From positions 59,554,220 through 59,618,219 of the forward strand of contig OY282609.1 of the NCBI GenBank assembly GCA_958298945.1: a stretch of 64,000 nt of DNA, written 5' to 3'. A program made the translations under genes and the position numbers. Source of the DNA: Atherix ibis. Taxonomy: Eukaryota > Arthropoda > Insecta > Diptera > Athericidae. Under the pieces are notes generated by a model. That model was not told the DNA's origin and did no database searches. It saw only the letters and a list, made by a program, of their open reading frames with translations. Below are positions 1 through 12,900 of this stretch, one piece after another (the stretch's first letter is position 1; each line of letters begins with the position of its first letter).

Positions 1-370
1 TTCCGTCGCACAGTGCCATCATTATTCGTAATTTTTTGACGAAAAATGCAACAAATACCATCCAACAACCACCGAATTCCCCTGATTTGGCTCCCTGTGA
101 CTTCTTTCTGTTCAATTGAGTTAAAAACCCATTACGGGGAACGCGTTTCAACCGCCGAGAGCAAGTAATGGAAAAATCGGAGGAAGCACTGATGGACATA
201 CCGGAAACCGAATATAAAAAATGTTTCGAGGATTGGATGAAGCGCTGGCATAAGTGTGTTAAAGTCGATGGGGATTACTTTTTGATGGGGACAATATAGA
301 TTTAGATGAATAAACTTGTATTTTTAATTTTCTGAATAAATTCCGGTAACTTTTCGTGAACGGTATTCTT
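1..370 (+). mobile_element. 3' remnant of a mariner element, cut by the window edge
   Basis: One frame reads the C-terminal end of a mariner transposase: the NSPDLAPCDFFLF block that carries the third catalytic aspartate, then PLRGTRF, then KKCFEDWMKRWHKC followed by GDY, ending at a stop near 299. A stop codon inside the DFFLF region (FN followed by TGA) shows it is dead. The bases at about 335-370 (AATTCCGGTAACTTTTCGTG) look like a mariner 3' terminal inverted repeat. The same C-terminal signature (KCFED, WHKC, GD) recurs at 44.68-44.99 kb, so both belong to one lineage. The 5' part lies outside the window. Confidence 0.8.
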
Positions 371-2030
371 TTTCGATAATTGACAATTTCCAAAATATGC
401 CAGTAGAATTTTCTTTTAATTAAAAAAATTTCCAAGTTTTTAAAAATCTATACAAATTTTGTGAAGTATAGTAATAAATTTTATGCACAGAAAAGTATTT
501 AAAAAATACGCTCTAAAAGTATTGTCAAAATTATTGAAGAATAGAAGCAAATACTTATTTAGGCGATAGTATCGACTGAATATCAAATTACAGTAAAACC
601 CATACTAACATATATATTTAATGAACGTGATCTTTAAGTTAATTTGTTAAATATCAACTTACGTAAACAGTTTACAAAAACTCAATATTGAACAAAAACC
701 GACCAGCTCATCCCTCATCCATAACAGAGTTGAACTAGGAACATGTGAGTACAAATTTATAAATTGGGAAATTTTCTATGAATTTAATACTTTGTACTTT
801 TCAATTGCATTATTTATTAAATAAAAAAAAAAATTTTTTTTGGCTATTGGTTAAGAAAGAGTATGGCGGTTATATATTTACTAAAAACTATTCTACTCAA
901 ATAATAAAACCATTGATTTGACCAAAAAAGCGGAAACAATTGCTCATTCATACTTGAATTTTGAAAAAATATATTACCTGTCATCGTCGGTGTTTCTTTC
1001 TTAGTAAACATAAGCTAATCGGTGACCTTACGTCATGGCATATGAATTTTGGTGTTGTTTTTTTTTTTTTGTTTGTTAACATACTCGCAGTTTTAATCAA
1101 AACAATTGCTCTTTGTAACCTGTTAACGAAAATGTCAATAAACAAAGCTGCGTGAATAAATTTGAAATTTTGGTAATTTTCTTTGTAATGCCAATTCAGT
1201 ATTTTCGTAGAATTATTACCCAATATCTTAACAGGCTAATTGTAAAGTTTCTACTTATATGATTAAAAATATATATATTCTGGGATTTTTTTTTAATTTT
1301 TCCAAAACTTCCTAAAATGTATTAAAATTTTTAATCAGTTTTGATGGATTTTCTCGTGTCAAGTAAGCAGGTTCGTACCTTTTTTTAGAATTTTCGACTA
1401 CTAAGAAAAACTGGACCAACAAAAAAGTAAATGCGTTTCGAATTTAAGAGGCTTTCAAATGTGATATTTTTATTTTCGACTATAAATTCAGTGGTTTCCT
1501 TTTTATTTGTTTCCCCTTGTTTCTTTCTTCTGTATTTTAGGCGAATTAGGAAATAACTGGAATGTTTTACTGGCATTGTGCTCACTAGGAAGCCATTGAA
1601 ATTTCGAAATTTTATTTTCTACCGTAGTTTCCTATTTTATTTGTTTTTGCGATTCTTAAATTTTTCGTTTTTTTTTAAGGAAATACAATTTATTTTTTAC
1701 AAATTGAATGTTCTACTTTGGTATTTCTTGTTAGGCAACTATCAATTGAATAGCTTCCTTAACTAGTTCCTCGTATCTTAAAATTTCATTAGTTCATATA
1801 ATCTTTCTAACTTCAACACTAATCAACGAGTTCATTTTTCAGACGCAACCCATATATTTACTCACAGCACAAACCAGTCGAACACAAAACACTCCCCATG
1901 TAAGGATTTTCCAATTCTACAGAAACTTCTAGTAAAAAATTTAATGATTATTTCTGGCATTAAATTTTTTGATTTTTCAGCATTTAAATAATATGAAATT
2001 ATCTAAAATACTAATTAAATTCTGCTTTAT
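371..2030. other. AT-rich intergenic DNA, no gene seen
   Basis: Long A and T runs and short chance reading frames only. I see no domain, splice-consistent exon or transposon protein here. Confidence 0.5.
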
Positions 2031-2040
2031 TGCTTAGTGG

Positions 2041-2225
2041 TAGCTACCGGATGGGTTAGGATTGTTATTACACATGCTAGGATAGGGTTAGTACCACGTT
2101 CGCTAAGATAGGTGACAGGTGTGCTTGGATAGGTACCACATATGTTGGGATTAGTACCACCTATGCTAGGATAGATATCAGATGTACTAGGGTAGGTATT
2201 ACACGTGATAGGGTAGGTGCGAAAT
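2041..2225. repeat. degenerate minisatellite, unit about 22-24 bp
   Basis: The phrase GCTAGGATAGGTACCACATRT recurs about seven times with many substitutions (GCTAGGATAGGGTTAGTACCA, GCTTGGATAGGTACCACAT, GTTGGGATTAGTACCACC, GCTAGGATAGATATCAGA, ACTAGGGTAGGTATTACA and so on). It stands out by its GGATAGGTACC content against the surrounding AT-rich sequence. Confidence 0.7.
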
Positions 2226-2447
2226 CACCTACACAGCGGCAGTTACCATATTTGTTAAATTAGGCACCATTTGCACTGCGTCAGTTAGCACATGCCTTAC
2301 ATTAGGTACGATATGTGCCACACAACTGCTCATAAAAATATTAAAGACTTTCATTGTTATTTAATTCGTATGTATTTGGCCGAATCAAAACGATACAATA
2401 ATGAAAATACAAATAATATTATAAGTTTAATGAATGTGATTACATAT

Positions 2448-3175
2448 ATAGGGTCGGCCATCTGTTGAATTTTTTTTCAACTTTAAAAATATCCGTCAAA
2501 ACACAAGTAATGATTTTTTTACCGCTGTCAAATATATAAAGTAATACAATATTAGTCATGGTGTCATTAAAAACAGAACAACGCACTTTAATCATCCGCA
2601 AAATTCACAAGAAGAACATTTTTAAAATCGACGGCTACGTTAACAAACAAAATTTTCGATAAAAAAATCACTGTTTAGTGCGGTTTAATGAATGGTGGAA
2701 TCATTGGCCCATTTTTATTCGAAAATTATCGTGATCTTCGAAGATTACAGTGGATATTGTATGATATCGTGACATGTATGAATGACTTTGGTTTCAACAA
2801 AAGGGCGCTGCGAGCCACACAAACTAACAAAACATCGATTTGTTAGGTACAAAATTTTCGGTGATCTCATCTAACAATGCAAATTACCCGCCAAGATCTT
2901 ACGATTTGACACTGTTGGACTTTTTTCTTTGGGACTATTTGATAGGAAAAGTATATGTCAATCACCAAAGCACAATTCAAAAATAATATTCAACCATAAA
3001 TTGATGCCGTTGATCCAATTTTATTGGTAAAAGCCATCGCAAATTTCGACGTTTGGATGCAGGCCTGCAAAATCAATCGTGGTGATCATAGTATTTTTCA
3101 TACACAATTTTAATAAATTCAACTTTAATTTTCAATAAAAACTTGCGATTTTTACTTATAATATTTGTTTTTCCT
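2448..3175 (+). mobile_element. decayed IS630/mariner-type transposon (first copy)
   Basis: Fragments of an insect IS630-Tc1-mariner transposase can be followed through stops and frameshifts: YVNKQNF near 2630, GLMNGGIIGPFLFENY near 2685-2730, FQQKGAASHT (a damaged FQQDGATCHTA block) near 2795, and PPRSYDLTLLDFFLWDYL near 2890-2945, which is the PPRSCDLTPLDYFLW block with the last catalytic Asp. The order matches the copy at 6582-7472. The catalytic FQQD aspartate is lost. This lies downstream of the Ly6 gene. Confidence 0.75.
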
Positions 3176-3974
3176 TTCAGTTAAAAAGAAAAAAACAACA
3201 GATGACCTACAATATTATATTTAAAAAAATTATTCTTACCATTATAGAAAATTTATTATAGGAAAATATACATTATTTTTTTTCTTCTAAATTATACATA
3301 TTATTAAAACATAAATTAAAAATAAAATGCATAAAATGAAAGATTGAAGACAAAACTATATTTAAAATAGAATTTTTTTTATCAACTAATATAAGATTAA
3401 TTACTTATTTTTCAAAAGATTTTTTTTTTTCATAACAACTATTATTATAATACTACCATATAAAATGTGAAATATTTGCTTCGAATTTTCTTTAGTTAAA
3501 GCTGTATAAAAAATTTTGAAAATTGTGAAAACAAAATTAATTATAATAACAATGCACAGTGACATACTTTACTAATATTTATCTCATAATAAAATCTTAT
3601 AAATTTTCTTCTCCTTTCGCTTTTTGTTTAACAATAGGCAATTTCTACAAATTTATTTATTTTCTTATTAGTATAAAATAGCTTTTACAATTCAATCTTA
3701 ATAATTATTCTTAAACATAAACTCATAGAACATTGCGCATAATTTTAAATATTCTCCTTCTTTTTGTGTTTTCTGTTTTAGAAAAAAAATTGTGTCCATT
3801 TTATATATATTTAAAATAAAGCAAATACAACAATACAAGTAGTAATCGAATATTAATTTTAAAGATAAATTTTTATTTTTATATTATTACTTTCTCTTTT
3901 ACATTTAAGAACCAAAAAAAAAAAAAATAGGTAAATTAAACGAAACGTTTCATAGTTAATGACATTTAAATGTT
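3176..3974. other. AT-rich 3' flank and probable 3' UTR of the Ly6 gene
   Basis: No coding sequence. On the minus strand an AATAAA-type signal (TTTATT on the plus strand at about 3872-3877) lies about 100 bases beyond the Ly6 stop codon and could serve polyadenylation. Confidence 0.4.
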
Positions 3975-6900
3975 TTAGAAATAGTTTCTGATTCCAAAAG
4001 AGCGCCAAATTGCTGCGACTCCTGTCAGGACGAGTGAGGCAGCCATCGACAATGGTACGATTTGTGAAGCACCGTTGCATTTATCTTTATCGCAATACTC
4101 GCAGAATTCAAATTTACCAAATGCAGGCTTAATTATTTTACGGCAATCACCTGCTTTATCCGTCTTTAATATGTATGCGCAGTCACGTGCATAATACATT
4201 TTTCCGTTATCTACAAAAACAATAGAAAAATATCAATTAATTCATTTTCATAGTAATTATTTTTTTTTTAAATTTTCCTTATTTAATCCATAAACGTAAA
4301 CATGATGTGTATTTGTATGATGCAAAACAGCATGCTTAGTGAAACTGCTATAAAAGTAAGGTACCAATTTCTATCTCTTATAAAGAAAAACATGGACTTT
4401 CAATAATAATGTAACAAAAAATCGGCAGTAAAGATATTTTGTTGATATTATTAAAAAGAAAGAAAAAAAAATAATAGTTCAGACTAAAAATGTATGATGC
4501 CAAAATTCTTTGTATACAAAAAAGCTTTTTTCAGCTACTTTTATCGGCGACACTGTTGCAATCGCAATAAAACCAAAACAGTGTTTTTCCTTTTCAATTG
4601 GCATTTTTAATTACGAAAATATCTTCCCAATATGATTTGTTTCTTAAGAAACTAAGGATTCTTTTTATATTTAAATATAAGCATTTTTATTTGCTTGAGA
4701 ATAATTATATTCAAATATTAACAGTTGATACAGTAATCGAAGTCATGCACCCCAGTACTATTGGTATTTAGCTAAGACAAAACCCCAAATCTTATTTGAA
4801 GAAATTCGGCAAAATTTAAGTTTTTGTACGCTGGTAACACGGGCGAAATTCTTGTTTTGTCATTGCAATCAGTTGTCATTTAACTGGCGGCAATAATTTT
4901 CTTGTGGAAATAAGGTTTTTACGTTTAGTGTATTTTTCTAAATTAGTAACAATTTTCTTTTTGTTGCTTTAAAAGCAAATGTAACTAAATATTGTAGTAA
5001 TTAATGATAATTTGGATGACAAATCTACGGGAAATTTCGACAGATTTTGTGATTTTCCTCTTAAAAAATATATCTGGTTTTCCCTTAGATTAAAGAATAC
5101 CTGGATAGGCCCCTACCGTATATGTATACGCATTTTTGTGTCCAAATTATTACAAAGGGATATTATTGTCAAAATGTTTTTATGTAGACATGACATTCAC
5201 TGCCATCTAGTTGTCGTAATAGATATTTATGGAATTGCAAAAGCATAATTTATATTCTTTTTAATTCACTTATTGGAAAGAAAAATACAATTTAAATACA
5301 ACGATAGGCAATTTTTATTTTTTGTACAATCTTTTGGTACGAAATGGAATTCTATTTAAGGTTTATTATTTATTCCGTAAATATGAATCAAATATAAAGC
5401 GCCTCAATTTTGTAGACTTTCGGAGAGTTTGAAACTTTAATTCTCCATGAAAGTGGAGACTTAAGAGCTATTCTTGTCATTTGTGAAGTTTTATTTTGGC
5501 ACATCGAAAAGTGCAATTAAAAGTGTTTTTTTTTTACATATTTATAAGTATTTACGGAAAAGTAAGTATTTTAATAAATAGTTATATTGTTGATGAAACT
5601 TAATAGGAAGTTTTTATTTCAGAAAATTAAGTAATTTATTAAAAATTGCTAGAAATTCGGCGAAATGAGGAAATCGGGAATTTCTTCCTTTCGGTAAGTT
5701 GACATCTTAATTTTTAGAAAACAAAATAACAAATATTTAGATTGTGATGTGCCTAAATGGCTGTTAGTGATTTATTTTATCTTAAAAGTGGTGCAAAAGT
5801 AAAAAGTTCGTCCGTCAATAAATGTATACAAATTCGATGTTGACAGTTCAATGTTTACAAGAAAATAGTTCAGTGCCGGTGTATATAAAGTGTGTGTACA
5901 AAAAGTTTAAGGGACCGAATTTTTCATCTATTTTCCATTGATATTTTCATTGTGTTAAAATAAATAAAGTATATTCTTCAGTAGGCTTATTATTTAAATA
6001 AATTTGTTTTGCTTGCTCTATTAGACCATGTTATAATGCATTTACTACATAATATTGTTTTCCTTTTTTTTAGAATATTAGTTATTAATTTTTTTAAGTA
6101 CATTAAATTGTTCATCTTGTAATTTACTTTTAAAGCATTTCCTTTAATATTGTATGCGATTAACTTCTTATTGTGCACATAATTGCTTTCATATAATAAT
6201 CTAATAACATACAATTCATATTTTAAATACTCTTCCCCACTTTAAAAATTCTGTTTTAATAAATAATATATAGTGAAATAAATAAAATGAAAATACATAA
6301 TAAAGAAATAAATATTAAAAAAAAAAATACTGTGTTTTATTGCATATTTACAAAACTAACTAATTCCATCAAACAACAAGACCCGCAATATTAAAAAATC
6401 TACTTCTTTACGCATAAATGATATCACAATGGTTTTAAACGCATACTGAACTCTTAAATTGGCCCCCAATGATTTACGCCGTTTCTGTTGTATTGCATTT
6501 GTGTGCGTTCTATGAATGTATTGCCAACAAAATTTGGACAGAATTTTTGTGTAGACGCCTATCCAGTTCTTCTTTAATCTAAGGGTTTTCCAATAAGAGT
6601 GATATGATTTCTGAGTGACGTTTCGGCCATTTGTAATATGTCATGATATGTCTTTTTTTTCATTGTATTCAGTAATGCTTACAATTTTATCAAAATTATC
6701 AAAATAATCGTTTTCCAATTGCAACTTTTCGTGCGCTCACTTTCATCTGACTGGTGCGGTAAATAAACAAAACTGTCGATTCTGGTGCGAAGAAAATCCA
6801 CAAATTATTCATGAACACCCATTACATTCACCTAAATTGACAGTTTGGTGTGGTTTTTGGTCTGGTGGAATCATCGGTTCGTACTTCTTCCGAAATGAAG

Positions 6901-9900
6901 CTGGTAACACCGTTACTGTCAATGGGGAGCGGTATAGATCGATGATAACCAACTTTTTATGGCCGAAATTGGAAGAAGTTGATTTTGACATCTGGTTCCA
7001 ATAAGACGGGGCTACGTGCCACACAGCACGTGCAACAACCGAATTATTGTGAGAAAAGTTTGGAGATTTGATTATTTCAAGATATTGTGACGTTGAATGG
7101 CCTCCAAGAAGTTGTGATTTAACACCATTAGACTATTTCTTGTGGGATTATTTGAAGTCATTGGTCTTAAGCAATAAACCAGACTCTCTTCAAGCTTTAG
7201 AAGTCAATATTGAACGTGCTATTCATGATGACATACGACTTGATTTAGTGGAAAAAGTGCTCGAAAATTGGGTTCATCGAATTCGTTCCTACAAAAAAAG
7301 TCGTGGTGGCCATTTGAATGACGTTTTATTCAGAACTTAATTGTATCGATAGTACTTCACATTAAATAAAAAATATTTGAATTTCCTTAACAATTAAGGA
7401 AATTCAAATATTTTTTATTTAATGTGTGTTTTTTTTTGAAAAGAAATCATATTACTCTTTTTGAAAAACCCTATATAAATAAATTTCACATGATGTATTT
7501 GTGCGTGAAAGCCAGTTAACTCAGTTAAAAAATTGTTATTATAAAAGATATTAAATTTTCATCGAAAACTGTAGATTTAACGCACTAAAAAATACAAAAG
7601 CTCTGAGACCATTGTGTGTTCAGTAAAGATTATTTTAGGTTATTTATTTGATATTTTTCCAAACATTAGAAAATAATATTAAGATATTTCCATATCATTT
7701 AAAAACTACACACAAAAAAATACGAGTAGAGTATTTTCCGTTTGCGGCCGGGGATTAGAATAGATCAGCAGTATTTCCTGGCTGTCGTAAGAGCCGACTA
7801 ACGGGGTAATTAAGGAAAAAAATAGTCATGGTAAAATAGAAGACTTTAAACAGGGTGGAGGGATGTGAGGCTACAAAATAACAGTAACAAGCATGCTATG
7901 TATGCTGATTTTGGGGAGATTGTTTTAAAAGGAGTGGCATTCGTGCCAAACTGGTAAGGATTGAAAGTCGTGCCAAACTGGTAAGGATTGAAAGTCTTGT
8001 CTATTTGGACCGCGACGGTTCGGAAAACATTACAACGCTTACAAAATATATACAAAAAAAATATTAAATTTGACTTTATTCCATCCAAATTGGATTGCTG
8101 AGAACTTTAGAAATATAATCTGACGGATGAAACAACGATAAAGAAATTTGAATCCAAACAAGGAATCTACCTGTGTCATTACTGGAGAAAAAATGATGCC
8201 GGCCTAAAATTCTACTTAGAAGGACGCCAGCATGGATAGGGAATACCAGCAAACATCTCCTTTACCGACGTCGGATTAAAAAAGAGGTAGAAAAAATAAT
8301 TATTTTAAAGTACCATACACGATCAACTGCCTTTGCAGTATCTATAAATACTCCTGGCCCAGGAATATTTATAGATACTGCACAGGCATTTGATCATGTA
8401 GATGAGGACGCAATATAATCAACTACACTTTGATTCGATTGGATAGTAGAATCCTGGGCCAGGAATATTTATAGATACTGCAAAGGCAGTTGATCGTGTA
8501 TGGTACGAGTATCTTGGCATACACTGGAACTTTAAAATAATTATTTTTTCTAACTCTTAAGTTAAAACTTAAGCCAAACTGGCGATGAGGGATAATATTA
8601 TTGCGTTCCGGCGGTATGGTGGGTGTATGTTGAAATTTAGATATCAGAGAAATAGTCGACTCTTGTTTCGAAAAAAATCGAAGGCCAATTACTGATCTCT
8701 TATTATTGTATGTAAAAATACGGTTTGTAGCGGTTTTTTAAATTTTTTTATGTGTGCATTTATTAAACTATAAATTACTTTTTATAATAGTAGTAGTTTG
8801 TAATTTTTTGATCATATAAAATATCAACATAACATGGAAAAATTCTAGACTATCACATTATGAATACAATATTATCTATATTAGAAAACGTAGGTTTATG
8901 TATTTTCTTAGTCAATTTTTCTATATTTCCTTTGAGTAACACATAATTTAAACGAATCGAAACCGTATTGTTCTCTTCAATTTTTCTTGTTATTATACCA
9001 TATAAAAATAGGTATACTTCTGCGCGAATTGTGTATAGGAAAAAATGTGTTTTAATAAAAAAGTCTAACTAGAGAAATGTTAGCTTTTTAAAAATAAAAC
9101 TAAATACAAATTTCATTTCTCCCACTCAGAGAGACTGAGACAGGGTGAATGCGGAAACGTTTGATAAAAATAGATTTTCCTCTTTTCTGAATAGCATACG
9201 TTCTTCCAAAAAATTATTAAATCCTATTTCTACACTCAAAAACTCTATTATTCGTAGAATAATCTATTTCGAAAACAAATGTCTACACTCATCACAAAAT
9301 TTGTGATCACATTTTTACCTTTAATTATTTTCATTTTTATTTGCTACTAATTTAATTGTGATTAATTATACGAGGTTGGATTAAAAAGTTTCCGAAATTT
9401 TTAAAATATTTTTGTTATTTATTTTGACCAATACCGCGAGGATTATAAATGTAAAGTTGATCGATTGAATAATTTTAATTTCATAGTAATTGACATCGAT
9501 AGCATCACTAGTAGTTTTGAAGATTTACTTATTTTTGTAAGAAAAACTGCCAAGCAAAGACAGTAAAACTGTCAAGGATATAGCTTACTTTTTTTAGGAG
9601 ATTCGTCACTAACATTTTGCATCGTTCGTTTTTGGGTTTCCGAATTTCCATTTTGCACCGTTCGTTGTTGGGTTTCCACGTTCAGAATGACCAAAAATGG
9701 CCGCCGCTGCAGAAATCGTAGATAAAGTGCATGACATAATTCTGTCAGACCAGTGACCATAGGTGCGTGACATCAATGCGGCAGTAGGCATCTCGTTATG
9801 CGAGGTACTTTACATCAGTTTAAAAAAAAAGTCGTTTTCTTATTATGAGTGATACATGGATTCACTACTACACACCAGAAAGGAAAAGACATTCAAAACA

Positions 9901-12900
9901 GTAGATTAGCTCCAAAGAAACCAATGACTATTTCATCCGCTGGAAATGTAATGGCATCAGGTGTTTGGGATACAATAAGAAAATGTGCTAATTGACTACC
10001 TCAAAAATGGAAAGTTTGCCATTGGCCAATACATTCACCTGCTCCTGAAACTTAAAATATTTCTGTTAACAGATAATTTAGATAGTCTTGAAGTAAATCA
10101 CTTTCGGGAGGAAGGCGGGATTACATGGGAAAATAAAATTGATTTCTTTTAATTGCCATTCGGTAAAATTTTCAATCCACCGCGTATGTGAAAAATTCAT
10201 CCCAAATACGTTGATAATTCCAATAGTTATTTTATTTTATGTACTTACATGATCGTTTCGTTTTCATGCAAACGGTTTTCTTATCTTTATCGATCGGTTG
10301 ATTACAAGATTGTAGGATATCAGTTTCCGCGTGGAATTCATCCATGCAGTAGTCTTGATTAGGATTTGTTGAATTGCACCTATAGCAACTGATATCAGCA
10401 TTAGCTAAAAATAAATAAAAATATATACAATTATTAATAATATTCAATTGGATTTACTTACTTTTTTTAAAAAATTATTTAAATCTTCAATTATTTTATA
10501 CAATAATTTACATGTTATTTTTTTTTTACATATTAGTTTTAGTGATTTTTTTTTCTAAAATATTGTTTTCAACATCAATATCAAAATATTGGTTGTTCTT
10601 ATTGGTTTTAGTTATTATTACTAAAATGACTAAAACCGATAAGAAAAACGGTCATTATTTGGGGTACTGTGCCTACAATAAATCCAAACTTGCCATATTT
10701 TCTGAACCAAGAATTTTGGCAATTCATGAGCAACAAATAAACTGGGCCAACAGTAGAAGATTTCCCTACAAATATCAGAAAACCAGTCTACTCAACTACC
10801 ATTCCGAAATTCTGGACATTGAAACTACTCAGAATCCGGATTGGTCATATCGCAAGTACTCATCATATTGTCTTCGGTAACCAACCTCGTTGGAACTCGC
10901 CATTGTCCATATTTAAAATGATTGCCACTTAATCCTGAATTTCTTTTTTAATAGGACTGAATCTATTGGTAATAGTACATTCAAACAAACAATCGTATTC
11001 AAATTAATTAATGATTTGATTATGTTCGGCTTGGTGGTCCACATAAATATGTTGCCAGCGAAATGTTTCTATCAACATAAAATGTTGCTATAAAAATGAA
11101 ATAATTTTGGTGTCGGAAAATTTCTTCTAAATTATACATGCAATTTTCTACCCTCAAAATCATTAATTATTGTTTCTTCTTATCAATTCTTATCAACCAA
11201 AAAAATTTGATATGAGTCGTGCCTATATCTTATTTTTCCATATACCCCAAAAAAGGGGGAACAAAATCAATAATTATTACAATCATTAATTAAGGAAAAT
11301 ATACGTAGTATATAAAAAGGTATTCGTTTACTATTTACAAAGTTGTTATTTATTCCATTTAGAAAATTATATATATTTCACTAATACGACTAAATATAGA
11401 CCACCCTAATTTGATTATACCAGTAAAATTTTACTCATAAATAAATATTTTTATAGTGAAAATAAGTGAAAATCTTTCGAGCAAAGTTTTATTGACCTAA
11501 AAATGAGTAGAAAATAATACTTTTAGTATGCGAAACGTGCGTTCTGTAAATTTGGTCACACGCAATCAAATTGTATTGAAATAAACTGAGGAACAGGATA
11601 GGGGGAATCAGTGGGTCGTTAGTTATTGCGGATAGAGGGTATTTTTCTGTAACTAAGTGAATACAAATGTAAATTGTATTCCGACGTCAGTAAGACTGGA
11701 GCCAGTGACCCTTAAATTGGCTATATCTTATTTTGAGATATTATTACAAGATTTTTAGCGCAACGCACAACTAGCTGTGTTTCTATCCATTACGCACAAT
11801 AGTTTCTACAAAGTTTCCGTAAAAGACAAAGAAAAAATTTCTACTAAACATCGAAGGAAACAAAACAGGACAACACCAGTTCGTTGTAGTACTATGAAAT
11901 ATTTTATTGGCACCCTCATCGTTTAGAAACCACACACGACAGTTCTTCAACCCCCAAAACAACATTGGCAATTTGTCAGATTGTGTCAGAATGCTATGAT
12001 GTCTTTGTAGAAGTGTATCGGAATTTTTGCGTATATAAAACAAACATTTACGAATATTTTCATTTAATAGTAGGAGTCATTTCCGCAAAAATTTACCAAA
12101 AACGGATACACTCATTCATGGATCAATAATCCTTTGTGTAGTTTGTAATATTTAAAAGTGCCAACAATGCACGCCATCTTTTGCAATGTCCCTCAAGTTA
12201 TGAAAGTAAGAAGAAGTTAGACAATTTTCACCCTTTGTGAAATAATTTTTTTTATTTATTTATAATAAATAAAAAACTATTTCTTTTAGTCATAATTAAT
12301 TATATTTGGACATTCATTAATAATAGTAGTAGTAAAAGCCAGTAATTTTGATAATTTTCCATTAATTTAAGGATATTAAATTAAATTTTTAAAATACTAA
12401 TTCGAGTTTCAGAAAAAAAATTATCCTTTGCGGGAAATTTTTTTTTCCAATGATTAAGTCAAATAAAATAAAACGAAAAACTTAATTTTTTTTAAGATTT
12501 CATAAGCAAAATTATGACTAATTGTGAAATTATGTACATATTTTTTAGTCAAAATTATGAGTAATTTTGACGAGAAATTATTTGTTAATTCATCAATAGT
12601 CAGCTATTTGTCTATTTGCTAGAATTATTTCACGGTACGGAATCATTTAATTGTAGATGAAGTTAATAAGTAATGGATTTTTTTTTGTCTTACTGTCAGG
12701 AATATTTGCATTGTTACGAATAGTAGCACTTGTAAAAAAACCTTTTCTGTACTCAATTTTAGATTTTTTTTTCTTTATGCAAAAATTATTCGGAATTTGT
12801 TTTATTGTTACAAGTGCTTTGATCAAAGTATGACACAGTGTTTAACTTGGAAAATAATTAAAAATATTCTCAATTATTAACGTATTTTACAAAAGTGTTT

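Larger units (their letters stand above)
7741..8600 (+). mobile_element. scrambled non-LTR retrotransposon remnants
   Basis: A stretch at 7743-7806 (GCCGGGGATTAGAATAG through CTGTCGTAAGAGCCGACTAA) resembles a conserved retroelement segment and has a diverged partner at 27.11-27.18 kb. At 8461-8518 one frame reads GIFIDTAKAVDRVWYEYLG, which matches the reverse-transcriptase block of Jockey/CR1-type elements around the first catalytic Asp (usual form FLDxxKAFDxVWH). The same block occurs three times within 260 bases, once inverted. No continuous reading frame remains. Confidence 0.6.

Noticed and set aside
7846..8088. Minus-strand frame with a duplicated NPYQFGT motif
   Set aside because: The duplication is the 27-bp DNA tandem repeat; no protein evidence.
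10512..10880. 122-codon plus-strand frame with a hydrophobic beginning
   Set aside because: The hydrophobic part is a low-complexity T-rich run, and the rest matches no family I recognise; it lies inside the Ly6 intron.
11783..12043. 86-codon minus-strand frame
   Set aside because: No recognisable motif or neighbouring exon.
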